Assembly: GCA_965153455.1 (NCBI GenBank)
Contig: OZ234494.1
Location: forward strand, 24,428,001-24,492,000
Direction of reading: 5' to 3'
DNA: 64,000 bases
Source of the DNA: Sphagnum compactum
Lineage: Eukaryota > Bryophyta > Sphagnopsida > Sphagnales
The notes beneath the pieces are model-generated. The model worked only from the letters and a program-made list of their open reading frames with translations, was not told the DNA's origin and searched no databases. Below, in pieces: positions 23,501 to 34,757 of the stretch (positions are counted from its first letter, which is position 1; every line of letters begins with the position of its first letter). Position numbers and translations under genes: made by a program.

Positions 23501-24492
23501 TCTTACACTGCATCAAAATGACAGGTGCAAGCTTTCCACACTTGTGGTTGACAACAAGTTCTGACCACCTTCTAAGCCTGCAGTTCCCATTGACATAAGC
23601 TTCCTTACCAATAGAATGGAAGAAACACTTCCAGAAAAAATTGGAGAAGGTGAAGCAAGAAAAAATATCTGGTGTCTGGACATATCTGCCAACATGGACA
23701 CATTTATTGTCCATACACACATCCCAACAACAGATCCCAAGAGGAAGATGTATTGGACTGAAAAGTACCTGTCAGGACTTCTTTTCTCCTCCACCCCTTC
23801 TGGATCATTTCCCTTCAGTTGTTTACTGATTTCAGCTGCCCGGGCAGCAGCCATCTCAGCTGCAGACTTGACAGTGGCTGCCCGTGCTTGAGCCTGCTGT
23901 GAGGCCATCATCTGCACAGATAGTGACAGATGCTTGAGCATGCAGTATCACCTCAATTAATGTCAACCAAATCACTATAGAAACAAAGAAAGCCTTTTAC
24001 TGTTACCTCCAACAGCACAAACGGGATACTCTAGGCATCTCTAGTGCAACAGAAGTTCTTTTTGACTTTGGCTGTGAAGTAAACCCCAACATTGTGCCAG
24101 CAACACATCCTGCCACAACCAAAATTAAACTCCCACCTTTGAGGGATGCATTATTGACCCATAAACCTTACACATGCATGAGCAAACTTCTTCCTGACCA
24201 CACCAGTCAAAGTAAGATCTCCAAGTTGCATCAGCAACCTGCCAGGAAACATATATCCAAAAACAACTCCACCTATAATGGCTCAAGGCATATCCTTCCA
24301 GAACAACAAACTCACTTGTTGCAAAAGCAACGCCTGTTGAAATTGGAACTGCTGCATCGCAACAGCTTGATGCATCAACATGAAATGAGGTGGAACTGCA
24401 GGGTTTGGCAACCCAGGCGCTGCAGTGCTCTGCTTTAGCAACCGTTCCGCTTCAGAGAGATCCACATTCGATGCCCCACTTCCAGGATTCAT
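20540..24492 (-). CDS. arginine/serine-rich (RS domain) protein, probable RNA-processing factor
   Basis: Four exons on the minus strand (24492-24316, 23911-23769, 23294-21456, 20861-20540) join in frame at GT-AG introns into 826 residues. Residues 1-59 end in a Gln-rich helix (AMQQFQFQQALLLQQ). Residues 60-107 form an Ala-rich helix (ARAATVKSAAEMAAARAAEI). From about 107 to 310 there is a dense RS/SPR domain (SRSKSRSASRSRS, SPIRYRRD repeats), then a long acidic/Lys-rich low-complexity part. The C-terminus is a KR/HR-rich tail (RKDRHRKHRRKHR) ending in SLGYSGSGSE. Such RS proteins are nuclear and linked to splicing. The Gln/Ala helices before the RS domain remind me of the C-terminal half of plant RRM-RS proteins of the Arabidopsis At3g23900 type, but no RRM is seen here or upstream. 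The start is the first ATG before the Gln-rich segment; an untranslated first exon further upstream is likely. Confidence 0.8.
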
Positions 24493-25880
24493 GATTCTGT
24501 GCTTCTCAACCCTGAATTTTTCTGCCCAGATATTACATCAATGGACCATGCAGATGTCAAAATCTAAGCTCCAGAGGTCTCTCTAAAACTCATAGTTCCC
24601 AAACATTCTAAGAATCAGTGCTTCTCAAATCCTCCAACTGGGAGGACAGTCAAGCATATGACAGTGAGGGATGACTACAGCCTTCCATATCATCACCTAA
24701 ACACAAAAGCAGAGGACTCACTACAAGAACATAATCCAGAAAGATAGCCACACACTTTGACAAAGTGTGCTTCCCCGACTACTTACTTCAATTGCAACAG
24801 CTACTCCACGGAGGACTTTCGTGCTTCTTCAATGTAAAGGCTATGGCTCCGTTCCAATGCAAACAGCATACAATAACATCATCTCATGCTGAACAGTCTG
24901 GAGAATTTGCCACACATAAAAAACCAAGATTTTATCAATCACAGCTTCACACTTGCATTTTGTTGAAAGTAGAAAGTCTGCTAGTTGCAAGAAAATGCAC
25001 ACAAAAATATGAAGGCCAGTGAACACGAGATAACTGCCAACCCTTAGGAAGCATGACCACACTGACATGCTTCCCCACAACAACGCTATTCTGCTATCAT
25101 TCAAGAAACGAATCCACAACAACAGGCACATGCAAAACCACATGGCAACGGTAGTACAAAAGATAACCCTAGGTGTCAAAGCCTGGAAATACCCCACCTT
25201 TGCTTCGCCGTAACGGTCACAGGAATAACCGCATCAGCAACCAAAATTCACAAACAAAATCCGAAAGTGGAAAAAAGGAGGAGGAGCGACCAAACTAACA
25301 CCGCAGTAAAATTCTCCACCATCACAGTAGCACAATAAAAAAAACCCTAACAACGGACTTATAATCTCACTTCGCCAAATAACATCGTCCATGGCCGATT
25401 TCCGACATGATTCTCACACTCGACAAGAACACACGCAAACGCGCACACAAAAGATTGCGAATGGACACACAGAGATGTCAAGGAGGGAAAAAGAAAAGAA
25501 AAACCTCAAGTGCGAGGCATGCGTGTGGAGTGCCGACCGCGATCCCCCCCAAACACAACCCGTAGGGCTTCTTAGCAAATGTCCTGCCGTTCGCCAACGA
25601 GTGTAGAGTGAAGGAACAAAATGGTTCAAGAGACCATCTGATGCCTCCTGCGCAAACACAGAAAGTGCATATGCGGACGTCAAATGGATAATAGCGAAGG
25701 AACAACAAGAAAAAGAAGAGCAGAGAGCAACACGGAGCGGCACGGCTACAACGACGGCAAAAGCAACACAATGACAGAGTAGGGCAGCAACAGCGCGCAC
25801 GGCAAGAACCGCCCGCGAGCGAGGGAGACGGTGGGTGACCCGGGCAGCAGAAGGGCGGGTGAACCCCCCTGCTGCCTATT
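24493..25880 (-). promoter_or_regulatory. 5' region (leader, probable leader intron, promoter) of the RS-protein gene
   Basis: No coding exon was recognised upstream of the ATG at 24,492. From about 25,380 to 25,880 the sequence turns clearly GC-richer than its surroundings and includes a telo-box-like AAACCCTAA near 25,345, as is common near plant housekeeping promoters. Transcription probably begins in this GC-richer part, with a leader intron between it and the ATG. Exact sites cannot be fixed by eye. Confidence 0.4.
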
Positions 25881-27266
25881 GCCGCTCACCCTTAGGACTA
25901 GGAGCTAGATTAGGTACCTATTAGCCATGCCACCCCATTAAAAAAAAGGATTATTTTAATTTAATTTTTAGATTAAAAAATAGAACTAGTTGTGTTTGAC
26001 ACCCATACATGCTTGGTAAAAGCTAAAATCATACATTCATGTCTACTATCTTAGGGCAATAATAAATTTTTTATAACATAAAAACCAACAACAATACAAA
26101 CAAATTAATCAATTAAAAATTAATTTCATTATATTTTTATTATTAAATCTTCATGAAAGCCCTATTGAAATTTTTAAATAACAAAAACCTAATTAAAAAC
26201 ATTTATATCTTGAAATATATATATATATATATATTGATGTGTTTTATTGTAATCAATTCTTGAATAATCTTTCAAATCGATTTTTTAAGAATCTCATTCA
26301 AATAAGATTTTAAGGAATTGAAGCTAATTATTTGTATGTTTATAAAAAAAAATCATTTAAAAAATTAGCCATATGAATTTGTTAAATATTTCAAAGTGAT
26401 ATGAAACCTCATGATACAAAAAGGCAATTGACAACTCAAAAAATAATAATAATATAAAGGCACGATTAAATCAGTTATCCAACATTCATATTTTGAGAAG
26501 AAAACCAACAAGTAGATGGGTAGACTTCAAAACAACCCTTCAATTGGATTGGTGCACCCAAAATCTACACATGCACATCCATTAGCTTGGGGGCAATAAA
26601 TTTTATTTTTTAAAATTTCATTTATAAGTAAAAATTGAAAAAAGAGGCCTAAAGATCACTTTAGTTCAAGGCTTTTGAAGTGTCAAAATGACTTTTTCAC
26701 CAATTGTTTTTGGGAACCTTTTTTTTCCATTTGAGGTAGTGATTTTTTCTCAAAAGTTTCGGTTTGGCATTATCTAGTACCTTGGCAGTTTCCACACATG
26801 TTTGTCAAATAATTAATTAATTTTGAAATTTTGATTTCAATAAAGAGAATATTTTTGAAGATTCAATATTTTCCTTCACAATTTTTTAGTTTGAAGAAAA
26901 AATATTTTCAACATTTCTGAAAATAATATAATTAGTGTCAAAGCTGCTAAGGTAGTAGGTGTAACGATGATTTTTTTGCTGGAAAAGACCACATCCTACA
27001 CTAGAAAAATATTTTTTTATTAAATTTTCTACCCCCCTCCCCCCACACCCCCTTTTCCCCCTCCACATCACAAATTAATGAAATTTGTCAACAAAAAAAA
27101 TTGTGATTTAAGGAAGATCATTTTCTTGTAATTAACATTTTTTCAAGAGCCATGAAAGCTTTGTTGAACGGAGAGTCGTTGTAGCGCATGATTTCCCCCA
27201 TAGGCGTTGGCTTGCCCGTTGGCTTCGCTAGTCCACAACGCACCACTCGCACCCGCCTGCTGCATG
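25881..27266. other. AT-rich intergenic DNA
   Basis: AT-rich sequence with a TA microsatellite near 26,217-26,234, T-rich runs and a C-run near 27,030-27,060. A CACTAGAAAAAT motif at 26,998 has no partner nearby. No gene recognised. Confidence 0.5.
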
Positions 27267-27365
27267 CATCCCGTCATCCGTCTATTACTGGACGAACATT
27301 TCATCCATCTCGTCATCCGTCTATTTAAGCCGGACGAACAGTTCAAGCATCCCATCATCTGTCTG
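27267..27365. repeat. three tandem copies of a ~40-bp unit
   Basis: Copies start at 27,267, 27,306 and 27,348 with CATCCCGTCATCCGTCT-like phrases followed by GGACGAACA. It directly precedes the 48-bp array. Confidence 0.75.
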
Positions 27366-27968
27366 TTTTGTGCTTGCAAGAATCAACAAGACCTCAAGCA
27401 AGTAAGAAATATGTTCTGTGCATGCAGGAATCAACGACACCTCAAGCAAGTAAGAAATATGTTTTGTGCATGCAAGAATCAACGACACCTCAAGCAAGCA
27501 AGAAATCTGTTCTGCTCTTGCAGGAATCAACCACACCTCAAGCAAGCAAGAAATCTGTTCTGCTCTTGCAGGAATCAACCACACCTCAAGCAAGCAAGAA
27601 ATATGTTCTGCTCTTGTTGGAATCAACAACACCTGGAGCAAGTAAGAAATTTGTTCTATTCTTGCAGGAATCAATACACCTTGAGAAAGGAAAAAAAATC
27701 TCTTGTGATCTTTGCAGCAATCAACAACACTTGAGCAAGTAAGAAATGTGTTCTACTCTTACAGGAATCAACCAGACCTCAAGCAAGTAAGAAATCTGTT
27801 TTATGCTTGCAGGAATCAATAACACCTCAAGCAAGGGAAGAAATTTGTTTTGTGCTTGCAGGAATCAACAAGACCTCAAGCAAGGTAAGAAATCTATTGT
27901 GATCTTTGCAGGAATCAACAACACCTCGAGCAAATAAAGACATATGTTCTGTGCTTGCAGGAATCGAT
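27366..27968 (+). repeat. 48-bp tandem array whose units look like splice donor plus acceptor
   Basis: About 12 units with a 48-bp period. Starts of the (G)TAAGAAAT phrase are at 27,402, 27,450, 27,498, 27,546, 27,594, 27,642, about 27,739, 27,787 and 27,885. Each unit contains CAAGCAAGTAAGAAAT, a T-rich stretch, then TGCTTGCAGGAATC, so it resembles a 5' splice site, a polypyrimidine stretch and a 3' splice site with a 22-base exon-like piece between. Because 48 is a multiple of three, frames on both strands stay open across it, so the long ORFs here (for example 27,207-27,734) are probably not genes. Confidence 0.85.
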
Positions 27969-28624
27969 TTTTCCGAAGTTCCAAGAGAATATTTCCCCTG
28001 GGGTGGTGGTGGAGGTAGTAAGGGGGTCTAATAATAATAACATTGAGGCGGCTTCAGCGCAGTGCATCGTTAAAAACCCATCAGGTAGGAAGTTTTTCTC
28101 TGTAATGGAATTCTGTTTTTTTTTGTTTTTGGTAAATTCTTCGGGACGTTTTCTTATGTGCATGTGTTTCCCCTGGGCTATTGCATGGTGAAAGGGGAAA
28201 GGTTGTTGGGTATATTTAAAATAAATAAATTGGGTGAGTTTTGTATTCGGGTCCTGATTTCAACAACAGTGTTAAGGATCACACCAACCGCCGGGAACGT
28301 AAAGAAGGAAAATGGAGTCTACTGCAGAACAAGTGTAGTTTCCGGTTCTGAAGCACTGGGCGGACTACACTTAAAGACCTTGCACGATTCCTTATCGGTT
28401 TCCTTCTGATCCTCTTCACCAGGCTACTCGCGCCGAAGTGTTCTGGCCGGAGCTCTTCCGAAAATCAATTCCTTCGTTTAGGTCTGGGTTTCGTCCTCTT
28501 TTTTCTTTTTCTTTTTGTTGCACTACTCCCAATTCATGCACGGTTGCTGTTTGACTTCTTCTCAATTGACGTTGGTGTGATGAAAGCCACCTGCGGCTCA
28601 TCGATTGGAAATCTTTGTTGCATT
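27969..28624. other. moderately GC-rich interval, possible captured gene fragment
   Basis: Follows the last acceptor-like TTGCAG of the 48-bp array. It contains an open segment ending at a possible donor (TCAGGTAGG, about 28,085) and a further short open stretch at about 28,260-28,409. Composition is more gene-like than the AT-rich flanks, but I recognise no family. Confidence 0.3.
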
Positions 28625-28633
28625 TGTGTCTAG

Positions 28634-28746
28634 GTCAAAACTGTGCCGAACCTCTGGAAGGGAGGATTAGTGTTGTGCAGGAAGCAGGCAGAGCTTGACG
28701 ATACTGTAACAGACGCTCCTGTGAAAGCTGCAAAATTCGCTTTGAG
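28634..28746 (+). pseudogene. exon-like segment, copy 1 of a duplicated pair
   Basis: 113 bases bounded by GTCTAG and a GT donor (GAGGTTTATA). One frame is fully open and encodes LWKGGLVLCRKQAELDD and then APVKAAKFALR. A second copy of identical length lies at 29,301-29,413. Family not recognised. No start codon or other exons could be assigned, so I treat it as a captured or relic exon; a live gene is not excluded. Confidence 0.45.
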
Positions 28747-29300
28747 GTTTATATATTTTCTTTCAATCCATTGTAGATTTCATTTCCATTTCCATTGATG
28801 TGCACACTCAAGTTGGAAATTAATTGATCCATTAATTTTTTTGTTGGTAGTTCCAAATTTAGCCATTTCTTTGGCCGCTTCCAGTTTGGAAAATCATGAA
28901 TTTTTTGTGCACCCACTCCAATTCAGAAAATCAATCCATCTAACCATCATCTTTATAGGGAGATTTTTGTGTGACTGTCTTTTTATGATATTTAGAGAGG
29001 CCAGTTGGAAATGGATGGAAGGGTTGATGTTATGCCACCTAGCAAATTTCATTGCAACAGAACACAACAACAAGAAACAGATGGAAAAGGGATTTTCTCT
29101 AAATGAAAGTATCTTCGGTGAAGTTCAATTAGGTATCAAGTGTAATTAATAATTAGCTGTGAAAACAAGGAGCTGGGGTCCATAAGCATTCGACATCAGA
29201 TGACAACCTTTATAGTCAATCAGTGTGACTAAAAGCACTCCAAGATATTTCCAGTATTGTGTAAGTACCTATTTGATTACCTAATTGATTTTGTCTCTAG
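28747..29300. other. intron-like or spacer sequence between the duplicated exon copies
   Basis: The first about 34 bases after copy 1 (to about 28,780) are repeated after copy 2. The rest is single-copy and AT-rich, with a 102-codon ORF at 28,841-29,149 that resembles no known protein. Confidence 0.4.
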
Positions 29301-29413
29301 GTTAGAACTGTCCTGAACCTCTGGAAGGGAAGATTAGTGTTGTGCAGGAAGCAGGCAGAGCTTGACGATATTGTAACAAATGCTCCTGTGAAAGTTGCAA
29401 AATTCGCTTTGAG
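29301..29413 (+). pseudogene. exon-like segment, copy 2 of a duplicated pair
   Basis: Same 113-base length and same open frame as copy 1, with about nine base differences (roughly 92% identity). It encodes LWKGRLVLCRKQAELDD and then APVKVAKFALR. It is bounded by TCTCTAG and GAGGTTTATA, and the following intron-like sequence is also shared. It lies 279 bp before the Helitron coding region, so it may be part of that element's captured cargo. Confidence 0.45.
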
Positions 29414-29691
29414 GTTTATATATTTTCTTTCAATCCATTGTAGATTTCAGGAAAAGGGAGTCATAAATGGAGTTGTTGACGAATGTGTGTGTGTGGGTGC
29501 ATGTGTACAAAGTACAAACTAATAAGCCACGGACTTTCATTTCCTCCGCCACCCTGGGGATTGATTTTGGCTCACATTTTGACACCAGTAGCGCTGCCTG
29601 CACAATTCTTCAGTTGATGTAGCTAGACTTCAACAATGTCCACACACACGGCACCAGCACACAAGAATGCAGGAGAAACCCCCCCCCCAAG

Positions 29692-32600
29692 ATGCCCGAA
29701 AACATACAAGAACGTATGCGTGCACTCATTGCACAACATGGTAGTGCTTTGGCTGCTTTGACGACCCTTCGGCAACACCTAGAAGCTCAACGAAATGACG
29801 AGCAAACTGACTCTTTGGAAAATTTTGTTCCACATATTGATGTTCCAGCAGAATTCAATCAAGGCACGTCAGAATCTACACATGAACGTCGTAATCGCCT
29901 ACAGAGAAAACGACATGCTAAGCAACGTGAACAACCTTCTCTTGGCAATGACGCATTACAATTGTTTGGAGACGAAGATGCGTCAACCCCGGGACGATGG
30001 GATTGTGGAGAAATGGACACAATATGTGGATTTTGCAACGCGAAAATGTGGATCAAAGAACGATTGGCAAAGTCGAGCTATAACAACCCACAATTTTCTC
30101 TGTGTTGCGAGAATGGCAAAGTTCTGTTGCCGAATCTTCCTGCAACATCGCAAGAGCTGGAAGTTTCTTTTAACCAACAAAGAGAACAGTGCCGTCAAAT
30201 TTTGAGATCAGATTCGCATGTACAATTCGGTGTTGGCATTCACTTCGCTCGGTGCCAAAGTTGATGAGTCGGTAACAGGAGGCGCTAGACCGTACTCCTT
30301 TCGCATTCAAGGTGAACTTTATCACAAAATCGGATCCCTATGTCCTGCCGAAGGACAACGGCCATAGTTTGCTCAGCTGTACATTCATGATACGAAACGC
30401 GAACATCAAAACCGCCATGCCGTTATGCCATCGCTTGATCCAACGACATTGGATCGGTTGTTGACCATGATGTACAATATCAATCCCTATGTCGAAGTGT
30501 TCAAAATGGCAAGGGATATGATGGCAACAAAAGGTGTTCCCATGGATTTGAAATTGCATCTCATTGCCTCTCGAACAAAGGATGCCCGCCGATACAATGT
30601 GTCGACGGCCAATGAAGTCGCTGCATTGATGGTAGGAGATGGTTCTAAGGCTGTAGACAGACGTGACGTCGTCCTTGCTTAGCAAGCTGGCCCGTTTCAG
30701 CGCATTTCCGAACTACATGTGGGATACGTGGCTCTACATTATTCGTTGTTATTTCCTTACGGTGAGGATGGATGGCATCCGAATATTCTGCTCAATGGTG
30801 TTGTTGCTGATGTAGATTTGGATGAAGAGCATGCGGAAGAATCTAAGCTTCAAAGAAAACATTGCAATGTGACAATGGCCAAATTTTATGGTTATCGACT
30901 TCAACATCGAGACAGTGATGGCATTGCGTTGCTTCGGGGTGACCGATTGAGGCATCAATACATTGTGGATGCTTATGCGGCTATTGAACAAAACCGCTTG
31001 AAGTACCTGCGCCTGAATAAAAAAAAACTTCGTGCGGATCTTTATCAAGGCCTTCAAGACGCCATCGCTGCAGGTGATAATAGCGGTGCTGCCATCGAAC
31101 ATAGTATCATTCTGCCATCTTCTTTCACAGTAGGTCCACGTCACATGGTTCAGAATTATCAAGATGCCATGGTAATCTACAGATGGGCCAGCTACTCGGA
31201 TGCGTTTGTTATATTCACTTGCAATCCCCAATGGCTTGAAATCAAGAGAATGTTGCTACTCGGATAGCAACCTCAGGATCGACCGGATTTGGTAACCTGA
31301 ATGTTCAAAATCAAGCTGAAGGAGTTGATCAATGACATTCACAAGAAGCATATTCTGGGACGCACGATTGCGGGAATCTATGTCGTTGAATTTCAAAAGC
31401 ATGGCTTGCCGCATGCACACATTCTCATCTTCTTTATCGAAGACTGCAAGCCACACACGGTCGAGGATGTAGACCGCATGATCAGTGCTGAACTTCCGAA
31501 TTCAGAAACAAACAAGTTGGCCCATGATATGGTTGCCAAATGCATGATGCATGGTCCATGTGGAGCTGCGTTTCCAAATGCCCCGTGCATGGAAGAAGGC
31601 AAATGCAAAAAACAATATCCACGCAAGTTCCAATCCGAGACGGTGACGAATGTAAACAGATATCCTATTTATCGGCGCAGAGATACGGGGCACATAGTTT
31701 TGGTTCATGGAATTGAATTGGACAATCGTTGGGTAGTACCGCACAATGTCTATTTATCGACCAAATACGATGCGCACATCAACGTTGAGGTCTGCAACAA
31801 TATTCGTGCAGTTAAATATCTATTCAAGTATGTATATAAAAGACATGATCGTGCAACTATTGAGATCTCACGCCAGAGCGACAATGCCACCGAAGGGAAA
31901 GTGGTCGAAGTTGGTGAAATTAAAAAATATCTCGACTGTCGCTATGTATCTGCATTGGAAGAGCGTGGCGCATCTTCAAGTTTGATATGCATGAGTGGTT
32001 TCCTACCGTTGAATGTCTGCAATACCATTTGCCCAATCAGCAAATGGTGTTGTTTGACGATGACGATGATGTGCAGGAAGTGGCAACACGATCAGCCATT
32101 TCCAGAACGATGCTCACAGAATGGTTCAAAACAAACCAAGAATCAGAAGTTGCACGAAGCTTTACATTCAATCAATTCTCTCAGCAATGGGTGTGGAATC
32201 GGAAGTTGAAGCAGTGGACAATGTGCAAGAGAGGCTTTGCCATTGGTCGCATGTATTATGCACACTCGACATCGGGTGAACGTTATTTTTTGCGAATGCT
32301 GCTGAACTGCGTCAAAGGTGCCACATCCTACGAACATTTGTGGACAGTGGATGGCAGAGAGCACGACACATTCAAAGATGCATGCATTGCAATGGGTTTG
32401 CTTTCAGACGACAATGAATGGCATCAAGCCTTGGAAGAAGCTGGTGTTTGGGCCTCAGGACAACAACTACGTGACATGTTTGCCTCCATATTGAAGTTTT
32501 GTGAGGTCACGATCCCAGACAGCTAGGGGATGCACATTGGGAGTCTTTGAGCAATGACATTGAAGCAATGACACGCTACGAGCGTGTTGATCCAACTGTT

Positions 32601-34258
32601 ACCCTTTCTAAGGATGCGCTAAAGGATCGTGCATTGTATGAGATCGATTAGGTTCTCATGCGCAATGGACACCGCCTGGAAGATTTTCCAACGCTTCCCA
32701 AGTCTAATTACATCCCTTCTGTTCATGGAGGAAACCGATTGGTCGAAGAAGAGTTGGCTTATGATCGGCATTCATTGACCACAGATGCAGACAATGCAGA
32801 AGATAGGCTCAATGATGATCAGCACAATGCATACGAAACTATTTTGAATGTCGTGACAAACAAAGAAGGCAAATTATTCTTTGTGTATGGCAGTGGTGGA
32901 ACCGGCAAAACATTTGTTTGGACAACACTTCTGTCCCATCTATGAGGGCAAGGCAAAATCGTGCTTGCAGTTGCCTCATCAGGAATTACATCTTTGTTGC
33001 TTCTGGGCGGCAAAATCACCCATTCAAGATTCAAGATTCCGATTGATCTGCACGATGAGTCAACTTGCAACATTACACAACAGATGAAAGTGGCCGAATT
33101 GGTGCGTAAAGCTGATCTGATCATTTGGGATGAGGCACCGATGATGCATCGCCGAGCTTTCGAAGCTGTTGATCGCACCCTGCGTGATTTGATGCAATTG
33201 GATGACGCATAGGCAACCGGAAAAATATTTGGTGGGAAAACCGTGGTCCTTGGTGGGGATTTTCAACAGATTTTGCTTGTTATTCCCAAGGGGGGACAAG
33301 AAGACATTGTCAATGCTTCCTTGCCTCGATCGCATCTTTGGCAGCATGTTACAATTCTTCGTCTTCATATCAACATGCGAGTCATGGCAACCAATTCTGA
33401 AGAGCAACGAGAATTTGCCAAATGGGTGTTGAATGTTGCAAACGGTAATCTTCCTGCCATTGCAGAAGAAGAAGGTGTCGATCCAGATTGGATCAAGATT
33501 CCATCCCATATGAGGCTGCCAGCAGAAGATTGCAGCTTCAGAGGATTAATCCGAACCATCTATCCAGATCACCAGTGCCATTCTAGAAATGCCATGTATC
33601 TTATGCAACGCAGCATTCTAGCGCCCAAAAATACTGACGTTGATGAAGTCAACAATGCAATTTTAAAATCGCTATCTGAAAAATTGCACACGTACCTGAA
33701 CGCAAATTCTTTGACTTCAACAAAAGAAGGTGCAAGTGTTGATGTAGGAGTTTCAATGGATTCATTGTATCCGGTGGAATTTCTAAACACTTTGCAATTT
33801 AGCAGTATCGCAAATCATAAGCTGGAACTCAAAGTGGGTGTGCCAATCCTTTTGTTGCGTAATCTCAATCAATCAATAGAATTGTGCAATGGTATGAGGT
33901 TGATTGTCAAAAGATTGGGTCAGCGTGTCATTGAAGCGAAAATCATCACAGGAAACAATGTCAATAAATGTGTGTTCATACCTCGCATCATCATGTCCCC
34001 CCCGGGACTGATTGGCCATTTGTTTTGCATCGTTGTCAATTTCTAATTCGAGTGGCATTTGCGATCACAATCAACAAGAGTCAAGGTCAAACATTCAACA
34101 ACATTGGGCTATATTTGTTATCTCCGGTCTATTCCCATGGTTAGATGTATGTTGCTATTTCACGGGTCACAAGTAGTGCAAACATCAAGATTTTCAACGG
34201 CCAGGGTCCCGATAGATACATGCGAAATGTCGTATATAAAGAGGTTTTGGAAATGTAG
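29692..34258 (+). pseudogene. Helitron Rep-helicase transposase, decayed
   Basis: Rolling-circle transposase of plant Helitrons: an HUH replication-initiator domain fused to a Pif1-type helicase. Visible parts in order: N-terminal region with Cys-containing CGFCNAKMWIKERL (about 30,030), the Helitron-like N domain (30,720-31,260), the HUH motif GLPHAHIL (His-Ala-His at 31,412-31,420), Walker A GSGGTGKT (32,889-32,912), Walker B LIIWDEAP (33,129-33,134 for D-E), GGDFQQ (33,252-33,269) and the terminal helicase motif AITINKSQGQTF (34,055-34,093). In-frame stops lie at about 30,365, 30,680, 31,265, 31,298, 32,649, 32,943 and 33,210. Frameshifts lie near 30,230, 31,960, 32,505 and 34,000. The element cannot encode a working enzyme. 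The last codon run ends at the TAG at 34,256-34,258. Confidence 0.93.
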
Positions 34259-34301
34259 TTTGTAATTGTAATTTTGTAATATGTACCGTCAAATGCACAC
34301 A

Positions 34302-34333
34302 AACCTGTGCATTAGGCACGGGGTTCAAATTAG
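34302..34333 (+). mobile_element. probable Helitron 3' terminus (hairpin plus TTAG end)
   Basis: AACCTGTGC (34,302-34,310) pairs with GCACGGGGTT (34,316-34,325) apart from a bulge, and is followed by CAAATTAG|T at 34,326-34,334. Plant Helitrons typically end in such a hairpin a few bases before CTRR, often CTAG, and insert next to T. Here the first C would have mutated to T. It sits 44 bp after the transposase stop. The 5' (TC) end could not be located. Confidence 0.6.
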
Positions 34334-34720
34334 TAGAGTATATAATAGACAACCTGAGAGCAAAAAACCATTGTGTTACGTGAACAACCTTACTACCCAG
34401 TGTTTTCTTGTTTTTTTTTAAAATCAAATTTTATTTATTTATTTTATTCCGGTGAAGTTTCACATGTGGCAACAAAAGAAAACCCAATGCCAATTGTGCA
34501 AAGGCATTTTTTAAATTAAAAAAATGCAAAAGTTGCCATAATTTGAGGGGAAAAAAATCACATATTATTGCCATATTGAGACAATGACTTCCTATCAATT
34601 GCCAGACCTAGGCAGGATTCCCATTTTTAAAAAAAACTAATTTACTATTTGACCTCTAGTTAAATTTTGGTCATTCCTCTTGTGAATGATATCCCATCCA
34701 CCTACTTAACAAAATTGTAA

Positions 34721-34757
<37 letters not shown>

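Noticed and set aside
26998-27010. CACTAGAAAAAT as a CACTA transposon end
   Set aside because: No matching inverted end, subterminal repeats or target duplication was found nearby.
27207-27742. Long ORFs of 117-175 codons with a 16-residue repeat on both strands
   Set aside because: They arise because the 48-bp tandem unit is a multiple of three and lacks stops in several frames; no known protein family fits.
27366-27968. CRISPR-like periodic repeat
   Set aside because: The whole 48-bp unit is repeated, with no unique spacers, and the context is a plant nuclear genome.
32658-34046. Host Pif1-type DNA helicase gene
   Set aside because: It follows the HUH replication domain in Helitron order and is broken by stops and a frameshift, so it belongs to the transposon.
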